35,595 bases of DNA. Source: Thiocystis minor. Lineage in GTDB: Bacteria; Pseudomonadota; Gammaproteobacteria; Chromatiales; Chromatiaceae. Positions 1-7,500 of this stretch are shown here, piece by piece; within the stretch, counting starts at the first letter, position 1, and every line of letters begins with the position of its first letter. A program made the translations under genes and the position numbers. The notes under the pieces were generated by a model, which saw only the letters and a program-made list of their open reading frames with translations, did not search any database and was not told where the DNA came from. The stretch spans positions 1-35,595 of the forward strand of contig NZ_NHSQ01000176.1 in NCBI RefSeq assembly GCF_016653465.1. Reading direction: 5' to 3'.

Positions 1-57
1 ATCGCGGCGCGCGTCGCCCAGAGCGATCCCGCGAAATTCGTCTTCTGCCCAGCCCAT
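1..57 (-). CDS. IS4-type transposase, N-terminus only (runs off the left edge)
   Basis: Reading the minus strand from ATG at 57 gives 19 codons to the window edge: MGWAEDEFRGIALGDARRD. The pattern W-A-E-x-E-F...L-G-D-x-R-R is the hallmark start of the N-terminal DNA-binding domain of IS4/Tn5-like transposases (established family knowledge). The catalytic DDE domain would lie outside the window. A stop occurs in frame upstream (near 94-96), so the ATG at 57 is the only good start apart from a TTG at 69. The gene points away from traK, so the insertion sequence abuts the transfer region and may have displaced whatever divergent gene (traJ in IncP plasmids) once lay there. Only 19 residues are visible, so the family call is moderately sure and completeness is unknown. 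Confidence 0.6.
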   Translation of the reverse strand, partial: MGWAEDEFRGIALGDARRD

Positions 58-125
58 GCGATCCCCAATGAACGTGAATGCTCAAACCTATTTTACCCGC
101 ACACGGGGAGTTGTGTGTAATGGGA
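58..125. mobile_element. Probable terminal segment of the IS4-type element
   Basis: This is the leader between the transposase start and traK-side DNA. On the minus strand it contains an ACACACAACTCC-like stretch at about 106-120, where the outer end of an IS4-group element would be expected. The inner part shows CACAC (100-104) facing GTGTG (113-117). The exact outer boundary and the target duplication cannot be determined because the other end of the element is not in the window. Confidence 0.3.
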
Positions 126-270
126 TGGATTAGACGCCATGCGGACGACATCGGTCATCGCAAGGAAATGACGCGGACAGCGTTGATCATACAACGGACG
201 TGATGGGACAGATGGCTGACACCTGACGGACAGTCCGACCATCGGGGAAATCCATGCGCGCGGCCATCAG
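126..270. other. Candidate oriT / TraK-binding region with phased CGGAC motifs
   Basis: Non-coding DNA upstream of traK. CGGAC occurs at 142-146, 174-178, 195-199 and 227-231, with a near match GGGAC at 205-209. Start-to-start spacings are 32, 21, 10 and 22 bp, close to whole turns of B-DNA, so all motifs would face the same side of the helix. The last motif is half of a perfect 11-bp palindrome, CGGAC-A-GTCCG, at 227-237. In IncP plasmids oriT lies directly upstream of traK, and TraK binds and wraps that DNA. I found no match to the IncP nick site (ATCCTG context), so oriT function is inference. Confidence 0.35.
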
Positions 271-274
271 ATGA
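254..274 (+). CDS. Six-codon leader ORF overlapping the traK start
   Basis: ATG at 254 opens a six-codon reading frame (MRAAIR) whose TGA at 272-274 overlaps the traK ATG at 271 as ATGA. It has a GGGGAAA ribosome-binding-like sequence just upstream (244-250), whereas traK itself has no good Shine-Dalgarno. This looks like translational coupling that feeds ribosomes to traK. Such tiny ORFs arise by chance, so this is tentative. Confidence 0.25.
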   Translation: MRAAIR

Positions 275-720
275 GTGACGCTTCAAACACCAAGCCATTG
301 TCCGAGTTATTCCTGAGCACCTTAGAGAAAACGGCCCCGTCTGACGCGCGGCAATTCATTGATGCCTACCATGATCTGATCGCTCAAGGATTGAATCGAG
401 GTTTTTCAAGCGTGCGGATCTTTTATGCCTTTCAGGCGCTTGGCTTACCGCCGCCCATGAGCCAACGGCAATTCAGGCGCTACGTCAGCGCGATCAAGCA
501 GGAAGTGCTGTCTGGCGCACTGCAAACGAAGACGCCAGCGGTGGGCGAGGCAACGCGCACCGTCATGCCCGTCTTGAGCCATCCTGGCTGCCATGAGCGA
601 TCGAACCTCATAGAAAACGCCGCAGTGGGACATTCATCCGAACGACCAACGCGACCGTCCGTGCTGACGCCGAAAACATTCAATTGGAATCCCACTGCGG
701 ATTTCGATGATCTGTCTTGA
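271..720 (+). CDS. traK: TraK-like oriT-binding conjugal transfer protein
   Basis: 149-residue protein resembling IncP TraK (about 130 residues), the accessory protein that binds and wraps oriT DNA and helps relaxosome function in the cytoplasm. Three landmarks agree with what I recall of RP4 TraK. The first is an N-terminal helical region. The second is a central segment with the MSQRQFRRYVSAIK pattern, comparable to the F-S-Y-E-T-F-R-S-H stretch that is the likely DNA-reading helix. The third is the extreme C-terminus FNWNPTADFDDLS, matching the conserved F-x-F/W-N-P-T-x-D...D-L tail. The start at 271 is chosen because a six-codon leader ORF overlaps it as ATGA. traL follows 60 bp downstream, reproducing the IncP traK-traL order. 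The partner genes traJ, traI and traM are not visible. Confidence 0.75.
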   Translation: MSDASNTKPLSELFLSTLEKTAPSDARQFIDAYHDLIAQGLNRGFSSVRIFYAFQALGLPPPMSQRQFRRYVSAIKQEVLSGALQTKTPAVGEATRTVMPVLSHPGCHERSNLIENAAVGHSSERPTRPSVLTPKTFNWNPTADFDDLS

Positions 721-780
721 CTCACCGCCTACTTGTGCGCTCATGGCCGCACAGGCCAGCGCCTTTCAGAGAATTCGATC

Positions 781-1542
781 ATGTCCAAAGTTTTCATTAC
801 CTTGCAAGCGAAAGGCGGCGTGGGAAAAAGCTACGTCTCGTCGATTCTGGCGCAGTATTTCCAAGAAGCGAATTTCCCAGTGCGCTGTCTGGATACTGAC
901 ACCACCAATCCGACACTGCTGCGCTATAAGTCACTGAATTGTCAGTATCTCAAGCTCTCGGAAGCGCATGTGATCAACCCCCGGGCGTTCGATGAACTGG
1001 TAGAGATTGCCTCTGGGGCAACGCCGGAGATGCACATCATCGTCGATGTCGGCAGCAATGGCTTTCAATCATTCATGGCCTATGCAGTCGAAAACGACTT
1101 GTTCTCCGTGCTGGAGAGTTTGGACGTCCAGGTCGTCATTAATTCGGTGATCGCCGGTGGTCCGGATGCCGATGAAACCCTGAGCAGCACAAAGGCGGTC
1201 CTAGAACACACACGGGTTCCGACCTTGATTTGGCTAAACGCCCATCTGGGGGCTTTGGAATTCAGGCGCCGTCCGATTCAAGAGCTGGAGCTGTTTGATA
1301 CCTTCGATCACCGTATTCTTGGCTGGGTGATACTGCAAAAATATGCGTCCACCACCTTTGGACAGGATGTCGAGCACATGCTGAAAGAACGCTGGACCTT
1401 CGACGATGCGATCGAACAGCTCAAATTGATGCCGCGCATCCGCCTTCAGATGGCCAAGCGCGATTTGTGGTCACAGTTGGATCAGGTCTTTTTCCCACTT
1501 CCCGAGCGCCCGAACACTGAGGAAACCGCGTTGCGCGTTTGA
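781..1542 (+). CDS. traL: TraL-like ParA/MinD-type ATPase of conjugal transfer
   Basis: 253-residue P-loop ATPase, homologous in layout to IncP TraL (about 240 residues), whose role in conjugation is still poorly defined. The deviant Walker A motif KGGVGKS lies at residues 11-17, directly after the first beta strand (VFITLQA), as in ParA/MinD/TraL proteins. The following LDTDTTNPT segment (switch I region) and IIVDVGSNG (Walker B region) fit the same fold. The C-terminal part (TFGQDVEHMLKERWTFDDAI) matches the conserved TraL tail. I chose the ATG at 781 rather than an in-frame start at 733, because the 733 version adds 16 unrelated residues before the first strand. It follows traK on the same strand, and a small ORF begins 3 bp after its stop. 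Confidence 0.78.
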   Translation: MSKVFITLQAKGGVGKSYVSSILAQYFQEANFPVRCLDTDTTNPTLLRYKSLNCQYLKLSEAHVINPRAFDELVEIASGATPEMHIIVDVGSNGFQSFMAYAVENDLFSVLESLDVQVVINSVIAGGPDADETLSSTKAVLEHTRVPTLIWLNAHLGALEFRRRPIQELELFDTFDHRILGWVILQKYASTTFGQDVEHMLKERWTFDDAIEQLKLMPRIRLQMAKRDLWSQLDQVFFPLPERPNTEETALRV

Positions 1543-1545
1543 GCC

Positions 1546-1728
1546 ATGCCGCAGAGACGTGTTCGGCTTCCGCGCACCGATTTAGCCCATCAGTCGCATC
1601 TTGCCGGACACGACACCCAGGATCTTGATCTTGATCTTGATCTTGATCTTGATCTTGATGATTTAGACAACGTCGACGTCGATCAGGACATCATGCAAGC
1701 CAAGCAGGCATCTGAATTATTTAACTGA
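1546..1728 (+). CDS. Small Asp-rich protein with in-frame hexanucleotide repeat
   Basis: 60-residue ORF starting 3 bp after the traL stop and probably translated with it. The middle is a run of Asp-Leu pairs encoded by six perfect tandem GATCTT units (1621-1656), followed by an acidic DDLDNVDVDQD tail. It occupies the position of traM in IncP plasmids but shows no similarity that I recognise. Because the repeat unit is six bases, slippage would change length without breaking the frame. Its last 12 bases overlap the convergent 3' end of the SNF2 helicase gene. That overlap marks the junction between transfer genes and defence island, so the ORF may be a truncated remnant. No function can be assigned. 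Confidence 0.45.
   Translation: MPQRRVRLPRTDLAHQSHLAGHDTQDLDLDLDLDLDLDDLDNVDVDQDIMQAKQASELFN
1621..1656 (+). repeat. Six perfect GATCTT tandem repeats (cluster of GATC sites)
   Basis: GATCTT is repeated six times without error and continues into GATGAT. Every unit contains the Dam methylation site GATC, giving six sites at 6-bp spacing. Within the small ORF it encodes alternating Asp and Leu. Confidence 0.95.
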
Positions 1729-4425
1729 CGACTCGGGCCAGAGCAATCCCAAAGGCTGATGTTCTGGATATTTGAATGGGAGTCCCAGTGCTGGCAGGGA
1801 TTGTCGCAATCGCTCAATGCCGATGACGAATGTTTGCTCAAGGAGGCTTCGGTCTACCGCGATGGAAAGCGGAGGAGCCTTGGTGCGTACCTTGGTCTGG
1901 TTAAGCATCAGGAGTAGTTTGTCGTCCGTCAGGATAGATGCGGTGGTGCCATCTTTTGGAATCAGGATTCCGAACACCCGACTCCGAACGGTGCCGGACG
2001 ATGCGGTCACGCGATCGAACACTTTGGCAATCACCATTGGATGCTCCAGTCCATCAATCATGGCCAATACGGCTTCCTGCTCCAATGCCTGTGCGATAGC
2101 GTGGTCGAACGCCGCATGACCGACGCCGATGATCTGGATCTCCGATCCGCCGGCAGAGCGGACGCGGCTGAAGACGGCGTCTTTGTAATGCCGTCGAACT
2201 GCCGGGGTTGTAAGCCAGGCGTTCGGCGTTTTGAACGATAGACGATCGTCGCTCCAGGTCGGTCGGCGCTGATTCTTGATCAGCATTGCCTCGAAAAAGG
2301 GGCGCAGCTCCGGCAAATCCAGCGCGGGGATCTCCTTGAGTCCTTGGCAATCGAATTTGGCCGCGTTCCCGACCAGGGCCTTGACGGTATCGATAGCGGC
2401 GGAGCCACCGAAGGTCTTGGTCTTATCATCGAACCAGTCGGACAGCTTCTCCCGAGGAACGCTGGCGGCCTGCGAGAACAACTCGGTAAAGAGGCTCTTG
2501 TCGCTCATGCCGAGCACCAATTGGAGCAAATCCTCGGGCTCGTCCATGGCGGAGCCCAGTGCTTGCATGATATGGCCGACTTTGACATTGAGCTTGCTCC
2601 AGATCAGTGCCTCGACGGTTTCTTCGTTGCGCAGCGAGACGACGTCAACGGGGTGCGACTGACCATAGCGATGCAGGCGACCAACACGTTGATGTAAACG
2701 CATGGGATTCCAGGGCAGATCGACATGAATCAGGGTTTGGCAACGGTGCTGAAGATCAATGCCCTCGCCGCCGGCCTCGGTCGATACAAGAAACCGAACT
2801 TCGCCAGCGTTGAAGCGCTCGGCGGCGATCTCGCGTGACAACGCGATGCTTTGACTTTGGCCGCTGACGCCGACCACCATCTCAATGCGCTCGTCACCAT
2901 TGATGAAAGCGACACAACCGTCGCCGTACTGGCGGATCAGCGCGAACATCAACAACGCCTGAGTGGCCTTGTACTCGGTGAAGAACAGAACTTGGCGATC
3001 CGGGAAGTCCGCATGAATGACTTCCAGGATGCGCTCAATCTTGGTTTCTTCCCCAACGGCCTCCGCCGCCTCGACGAGGGTGCGTAAGTGTGGGATCTCG
3101 TTGGCGAGCAAAGTAATGGATGCAGCGGTGTTCTCGACCGCCAGTTCATCGAGCGCTTGCTGCAAGTCCAGCAGATCCGCGTCGTCCTCTGCTGAAACCA
3201 ATGGAGTACTATTGGCCAGACGTGCCTGCTCCTCGACCAAGAGTTGTTGCAGCCGCTCTTTCTCCTGCGTCAGTCGGCCGAGGCGACCTTTGAGCGCCTT
3301 ACGGATCGCGGCAACCGAGCTGGACGCCAGTTTCTGCATCGCGATCAGCACGAGCATGACCTGTTTGCCCTCGTTTTTGGAGAGCGTGGAGGCGTAGGCC
3401 CTGCCACTGGCGATGAAATCGGTCAGGTTCCGATAGAACTCGCGTTCGGTGTCACTATACCGATACGTAATGGGATGCTGCTGAAGGGGTTTGAAAAGCT
3501 TGCGTCCCTGCATATCGATCACGGACTGCTTGTTGTTGCGGATCAGAACTTCGCGCAAATGGGGAATCTGCTCTGCATCGGGGCGATCGGGATCAAAGAG
3601 GTCTGGGCGCAGCAGATGCAGCAATGCCCAGAAATTATAGGGCTTGCCCCGATGCGGGGTGCCGGTAAAGAAGAGCGCGGACTGAATCTTGCCGTGCTCC
3701 ATCAGTTTCTTGATCAGTGCATAACCTAAGGTAGCACCTTGATGTTCGTCGGCGTTGAGATGATGTGCTTCGTCAACGATCAGCAGATCCCAGGGTTCAG
3801 CCGCCAACAACCGGGCGTGACGACCATTATGGTCCTGGCGCAGTGTCGGCAGCGATGCGATGACCTGGCTGGTTCCGTTCCAGTAGTCCGCCTTGGGTGT
3901 GTCCGCCGCAGTCAGATAAGGCGTCAGGCGGATGTCGAACATGCTGCGCAGACGCTGCTGCCATTGCCCCACCAAGGCGGCCGGACAGAGGATGAGAATG
4001 CGTTGGGTCAGTTTTTTGCTGATGAGTGGCCAGAGGATGAGCCCCGCTTCGACGGTTTTACCCAGGCCCACGTCATCGGCGATCAGTTGGCGTGCCGGCC
4101 ACTGCTGTAACACCCGATGACAGACCCAGAGTTGATGAGGCAGCAAGGCGATCTGAGAGCGGGAGAAGACCCCCCACTGGTCGTTAACCGACAGGATGGC
4201 CGCTGCCTGGAAGTAGGTGATCGCGTCGATTGCCGGTGACCAGTCGCCTTGGCAGATGCTCGTGCCGACTTGAGGACCTGGTCTGAGCAGGGATTTCTCG
4301 CATTCCTCGAGTCCTGCATCGAAACGCACGATGACCGTCTCGCCCCGGTCGAGGATGACCGTTCCCCGGCCCAAATCCTCGTGGACAACGACATCATCGG
4401 TCTTGAGCGCAACGGCGGCGTCCAT
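1717..4425 (-). CDS. RapA/HepA-type SNF2 helicase (last gene of the downstream cassette)
   Basis: 902-residue SF2 ATPase of the SNF2 superfamily, expected to translocate on duplex DNA. Residues 10-45 resemble a small beta-barrel like those at the N-terminus of RapA. Walker A is DVGLGKT (118-124), motif Ia is CPAALVGQW and motif II is DEAH (218-221). Motif III is FFTGTPHRG. The second RecA lobe carries FFTEYKATQ, STEAGGEGIDLQ and motif VI (QRVGRLHRYGQ). The ATG at 4425 has AGGAG 7 nt upstream (4433-4437). The stop overlaps the convergent small ORF at 1728 by 12 bp. It lies 39 bp after the 3' half of the sacsin-like gene, so it probably belongs to that operon. It is a different protein from the BREX helicase at 19179. 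DISARM DrmD is related in type, but no other DISARM gene is present. Confidence 0.85.
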   Translation of the reverse strand: MDAAVALKTDDVVVHEDLGRGTVILDRGETVIVRFDAGLEECEKSLLRPGPQVGTSICQGDWSPAIDAITYFQAAAILSVNDQWGVFSRSQIALLPHQLWVCHRVLQQWPARQLIADDVGLGKTVEAGLILWPLISKKLTQRILILCPAALVGQWQQRLRSMFDIRLTPYLTAADTPKADYWNGTSQVIASLPTLRQDHNGRHARLLAAEPWDLLIVDEAHHLNADEHQGATLGYALIKKLMEHGKIQSALFFTGTPHRGKPYNFWALLHLLRPDLFDPDRPDAEQIPHLREVLIRNNKQSVIDMQGRKLFKPLQQHPITYRYSDTEREFYRNLTDFIASGRAYASTLSKNEGKQVMLVLIAMQKLASSSVAAIRKALKGRLGRLTQEKERLQQLLVEEQARLANSTPLVSAEDDADLLDLQQALDELAVENTAASITLLANEIPHLRTLVEAAEAVGEETKIERILEVIHADFPDRQVLFFTEYKATQALLMFALIRQYGDGCVAFINGDERIEMVVGVSGQSQSIALSREIAAERFNAGEVRFLVSTEAGGEGIDLQHRCQTLIHVDLPWNPMRLHQRVGRLHRYGQSHPVDVVSLRNEETVEALIWSKLNVKVGHIMQALGSAMDEPEDLLQLVLGMSDKSLFTELFSQAASVPREKLSDWFDDKTKTFGGSAAIDTVKALVGNAAKFDCQGLKEIPALDLPELRPFFEAMLIKNQRRPTWSDDRLSFKTPNAWLTTPAVRRHYKDAVFSRVRSAGGSEIQIIGVGHAAFDHAIAQALEQEAVLAMIDGLEHPMVIAKVFDRVTASSGTVRSRVFGILIPKDGTTASILTDDKLLLMLNQTKVRTKAPPLSIAVDRSLLEQTFVIGIERLRQSLPALGLPFKYPEHQPLGLLWPESSVK

Positions 4426-4464
4426 GGTCAGGCTCCTATCTGGATCAACATCGATATCAGGGAA

Positions 4465-7194
4465 TTACGATGCATAAACGGTGCAGCTGCTTTTCACTTG
4501 CGAGTCGTAAGCCATCAGCTGAAGCGGAATGTCATAGGCCCCATCGAAGCGGGCGTCCTCCGGTTGTTCCAAGTGCTCGACAAGGATTGCGTGGATTTCT
4601 TTGGATAGACCGATGTCAGCCCCAGTGCCTTCGAATTGTTCGTAACCCCACTGCGCGAGAAGAACACGTACTTTTTTGGTCGGTACATAGGCGCAGGCAT
4701 GTGGAACCTTCGCGCCATCGACCACTTTGAGTCGGAGCAATTCGCGGACGACGAAACAAGCGCCGATGCCCAGCGTCTTGTGAAATGGCGGTGCCGAGAT
4801 GCCTCCTCCCCCAAGCTTTGAAGCTGCGCGCGGTTTCAAGACGTTGTCCTGTGCGAGCCGGCAATCGCCATCCGTCCATCCCCAAATCGGAAGGCCCAAC
4901 ATGAGCTCGCGGTAGTCGTCGAGATAGCAGGCGAGGCGATAGATGGCCGGGAAGCGTTGCATCCAGTGCTCGTAAGTTTGAGCGTCGGTCTGAGCATCGA
5001 TATAGGCATCCAGGACGCCCATCCACGCCTCGAAATTGTTGCGCGGATCGGCTCTTGCGAAGACCTGCTCCCACCAACCTTGTTGGCGACACATTTCGAG
5101 GAAACCCCGATTTTGATTCCGATGTCCTTGGCCGAAACCCATGGTGTGGAAATGTCCCAGAAGGAACAGGGTCAACCAAGCCGAGCGATCGCCATTACCG
5201 TCGTCATCGGATCGCAGCGCATCCACTGGCGCGACTCCTCCTGGATAGATGTGCTGCTCATACTCCTTGATGTAAACAGCGCCATGTCGTTGCCAAAAAT
5301 CTCTCAACTTCAAGAGGGTTCTCGCAACATCGACGGGGCGATGCGATTCTTGCTGATCGCTGTCGTGCTCTTGCTCCGACACAAACCGATCTTGACTTTC
5401 AGTGCTCTTAAACTGAACCAGGACTTGTAAAATTTGCTCGCGTGGCCAGTTCTGGAAGTAGGGTGACTCTTGTCTCAGATCCGAGAGCCAGGAGCTGTCA
5501 AATGCCATGGTTCGTAGATCCGAAATCACGCGTGTGGCTAGCTCTCCGTCACGCAAGTACACCAACGCTGCGGTTCTCCGTTCCTCGTTATCCTTCAGTT
5601 CGCGTATCCAGCGCGCCAACTGCCGAGTGTCAGCCCTGAACCCGCTTGGCCCCCGACAGCGCCTCAGCATGTTTCGGCCGGCCGCATCATAGTCAGTGTT
5701 GAGTTTGTGCCGGTCGGGCGCGAAGGCCCAACGCATCCGCTCTTCTGAATCGCGGTTGGATGGATCGGCCATCAGCAATTCCGCCGCCGGGGCAAAACAG
5801 CCCGTCACGTCCTGGAACATTGCGCCGTTGAACAGCTTCTCCGTGTCTTCAAGATCTTTTCGCTGGCCCTTGTTCAGGTCATCCAGTTTCAGAGAGTCGA
5901 AAATGGCGTCCCAGATACGCGCCGGCTCCGGATTGAGGCGCACCTGTTGGCCGTGATCCATGAGCTTGGATACCCAATCGGCGAGCCGGCTCGATTTCCA
6001 CTGCGCCCGTGCAGTAGCGTATGGAGGATGCGCGAGAGTCGCCCATTCATGGATTTCGGCGGATACCGTTTCTCGTGGAGCAATCGCGTCGGCGAAGTGG
6101 CTCCAGCCGAAGAGTTGCTCCAACACGCTCGGAATGGACAAGGCGTCTCGTAACACCAGCCGAACATCGCTGACCCGTATCATAGCACGATGCGTGGTTG
6201 GCAAGCCGTTCGGAAGCAGCGAGCGACTCCAGGCGAGCTCTCCGAGCCCAACCTGAGCAGTACATTGCACAAGTGATCGCACCTTGCTTGGCTCTCGCTT
6301 CTGGATTCCACCCAGTAGGGATCGCCACAGGCTGTACCAAAGATCGTAGGGGGTCACTCCCTCGTTCAAGCCGATCGCGTGGCGAACCGTTTCCCAGTCT
6401 TGGTCGGCGGCGAGCCGCAAGTCTTCGAGGGCATTTTTCAAGCCGCGCCCGAGTGCTTCGGCGACGGCGTGGTTGTGCTCCTCGCGATCAGCCAGACTGG
6501 TTCGTGCCGCGTTGACATCGAAGCGCCCGTTGAGTGCGACGCCAAGCGCCGCGTCCTCCGAGGTCGGAGCCAGAACCCAGAGCGAAGGAATGGTCTCCGG
6601 CAGCGATTTCACGCCTGATCCATCCAGCCCAAAGAGGATCGCGCCGTCGCCAAGGCCGATGCGCATGGCCTGGATTCGCGTCATGACACTCATATCTTTC
6701 GGATCCGGGACCAATAAGCTCCCAATGCCGAAAGCTGGGGCCTGCTCCAAACTGCTGGGGCACCAGGTGAAGCTGGTGCCGCCAAGATCGATTTGTCGGA
6801 TCGACTTGGCGAAGCAGCACAAGACACCAGCCATCTTGTGGAATCGGTCGAGCAAGGGAGAGATAGAGCCGGGATCCAAGCTGAGTCGAATGCCTGTGCC
6901 CGCCCCGCCGCCCGCCGGCGCATGCTCGCGGAGCAGTCGCCGAAGATCGCGATCGTCCTCGAGCTGCATGGGTAGCATTCCCCCGAGGATTCGCAGACTC
7001 AGTCGGCTGCTGACGATCTGAGGCTCCTGACAGGCGAGAAAAACGCTCTTGAACCCCAACCCAAACTTGCCGGTGGCTGGAGGCTCCTTATTGGACGCGT
7101 TGACGATGAGCATCTTCTCGAGATCGCGATGATAGTCGCGGTCACGGCCAGGAAAGGGATCACCTGCCGCGTTCAGCGGGCGACCCCAGTGCAT
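4465..7194 (-). CDS. 3' half of the split giant sacsin-like GHKL ATPase
   Basis: 909 codons are open from ATG 7194. The in-frame coding sequence really continues upstream to 7269 (25 more codons, no start) until it meets the MITE. The segment opens in the middle of a GHKL/Hsp90-type ATP-binding domain. MHWGRPL corresponds to the D-x-G-x-G region, and GKFGLGFKSVF (residues 42-52) is the G2 lid motif. The essential N-box helix is missing here and lies instead at the end of the upstream gene (FELFQNADDA). The rest is a long region without recognised domains. No stop interrupts the 909 codons, so either the insertion is recent or the fragment is still made. GAGAAGGA lies about a dozen bases before ATG 7194 and could allow translation. 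On its own this fragment should not bind ATP. Confidence 0.75.
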   Translation of the reverse strand: MHWGRPLNAAGDPFPGRDRDYHRDLEKMLIVNASNKEPPATGKFGLGFKSVFLACQEPQIVSSRLSLRILGGMLPMQLEDDRDLRRLLREHAPAGGGAGTGIRLSLDPGSISPLLDRFHKMAGVLCCFAKSIRQIDLGGTSFTWCPSSLEQAPAFGIGSLLVPDPKDMSVMTRIQAMRIGLGDGAILFGLDGSGVKSLPETIPSLWVLAPTSEDAALGVALNGRFDVNAARTSLADREEHNHAVAEALGRGLKNALEDLRLAADQDWETVRHAIGLNEGVTPYDLWYSLWRSLLGGIQKREPSKVRSLVQCTAQVGLGELAWSRSLLPNGLPTTHRAMIRVSDVRLVLRDALSIPSVLEQLFGWSHFADAIAPRETVSAEIHEWATLAHPPYATARAQWKSSRLADWVSKLMDHGQQVRLNPEPARIWDAIFDSLKLDDLNKGQRKDLEDTEKLFNGAMFQDVTGCFAPAAELLMADPSNRDSEERMRWAFAPDRHKLNTDYDAAGRNMLRRCRGPSGFRADTRQLARWIRELKDNEERRTAALVYLRDGELATRVISDLRTMAFDSSWLSDLRQESPYFQNWPREQILQVLVQFKSTESQDRFVSEQEHDSDQQESHRPVDVARTLLKLRDFWQRHGAVYIKEYEQHIYPGGVAPVDALRSDDDGNGDRSAWLTLFLLGHFHTMGFGQGHRNQNRGFLEMCRQQGWWEQVFARADPRNNFEAWMGVLDAYIDAQTDAQTYEHWMQRFPAIYRLACYLDDYRELMLGLPIWGWTDGDCRLAQDNVLKPRAASKLGGGGISAPPFHKTLGIGACFVVRELLRLKVVDGAKVPHACAYVPTKKVRVLLAQWGYEQFEGTGADIGLSKEIHAILVEHLEQPEDARFDGAYDIPLQLMAYDSQVKSSCTVYAS

Positions 7195-7267
7195 GAACGT
7201 CAGCGCATCCTTCTCGATCGCGACGACGAAGCGAGACGGGTCCGGCTGAGTATCGGAGAAGCTGCCT

Positions 7268-7271
7268 TTAG
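7268..7271. repeat. Target-site duplication TTAG, left copy
   Basis: TTAG directly precedes the left inverted repeat of the MITE-like element. The identical TTAG follows the right end at 7501-7504. A 4-bp duplication fitting YTAR is what I recall for IS5-subgroup transposases. Confidence 0.7.
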
Positions 7272-7500
7272 TTCTACTTTGTTAACTTTGACTGTCGCAT
7301 AAATTAATGAATTTTAAGTTATTTTTTATTAGGCGCAATAAATCTTCATTTACTATGCCCCTATTGAAGATAGATGTTGGCGGTTTATGGGTGATTATAG
7401 GCGCTCAACGCGCCACTAGAACCCTATTGTTTATGTGTATTTTTGTTTATTATCATAAAATTTAAACACTTAAAGATTTTTTGAAGGTAACAAAGTAGAA
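7272..7500. mobile_element. 229-bp AT-rich MITE-like element interrupting the sacsin-like gene
   Basis: The ends are perfect 13-bp inverted repeats: TTCTACTTTGTTA at 7272-7284 and TAACAAAGTAGAA at 7488-7500, with partial pairing continuing to about 20 bp. TTAG is duplicated on both sides. The inside is AT-rich (19 of 60 bases are G or C at 7321-7380) and encodes no transposase, so it would be moved in trans. It contains a small GC hairpin, GGCGC-TCAAC-GCGCC, at about 7400-7414. On the minus strand there is a perfect TATAAT at 7394-7399 pointing toward the 3' half of the interrupted gene, although no good -35 box is visible. Removing 7272-7504 rejoins the flanking reading frames exactly. Confidence 0.85.

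Noticed and set aside
126-270. Canonical IncP oriT nick site
   Set aside because: No ATCCTG nick context or the long RP4 inverted repeat was found. Only the phased motifs are kept, as a tentative TraK-binding region.
1717-4425. SNF2 helicase as DrmD of a DISARM system
   Set aside because: No DrmA, DrmB or DrmC and no DISARM methyltransferase is present. The only DNA methyltransferase is the zinc-ribbon BREX type and is far away in the BREX set.
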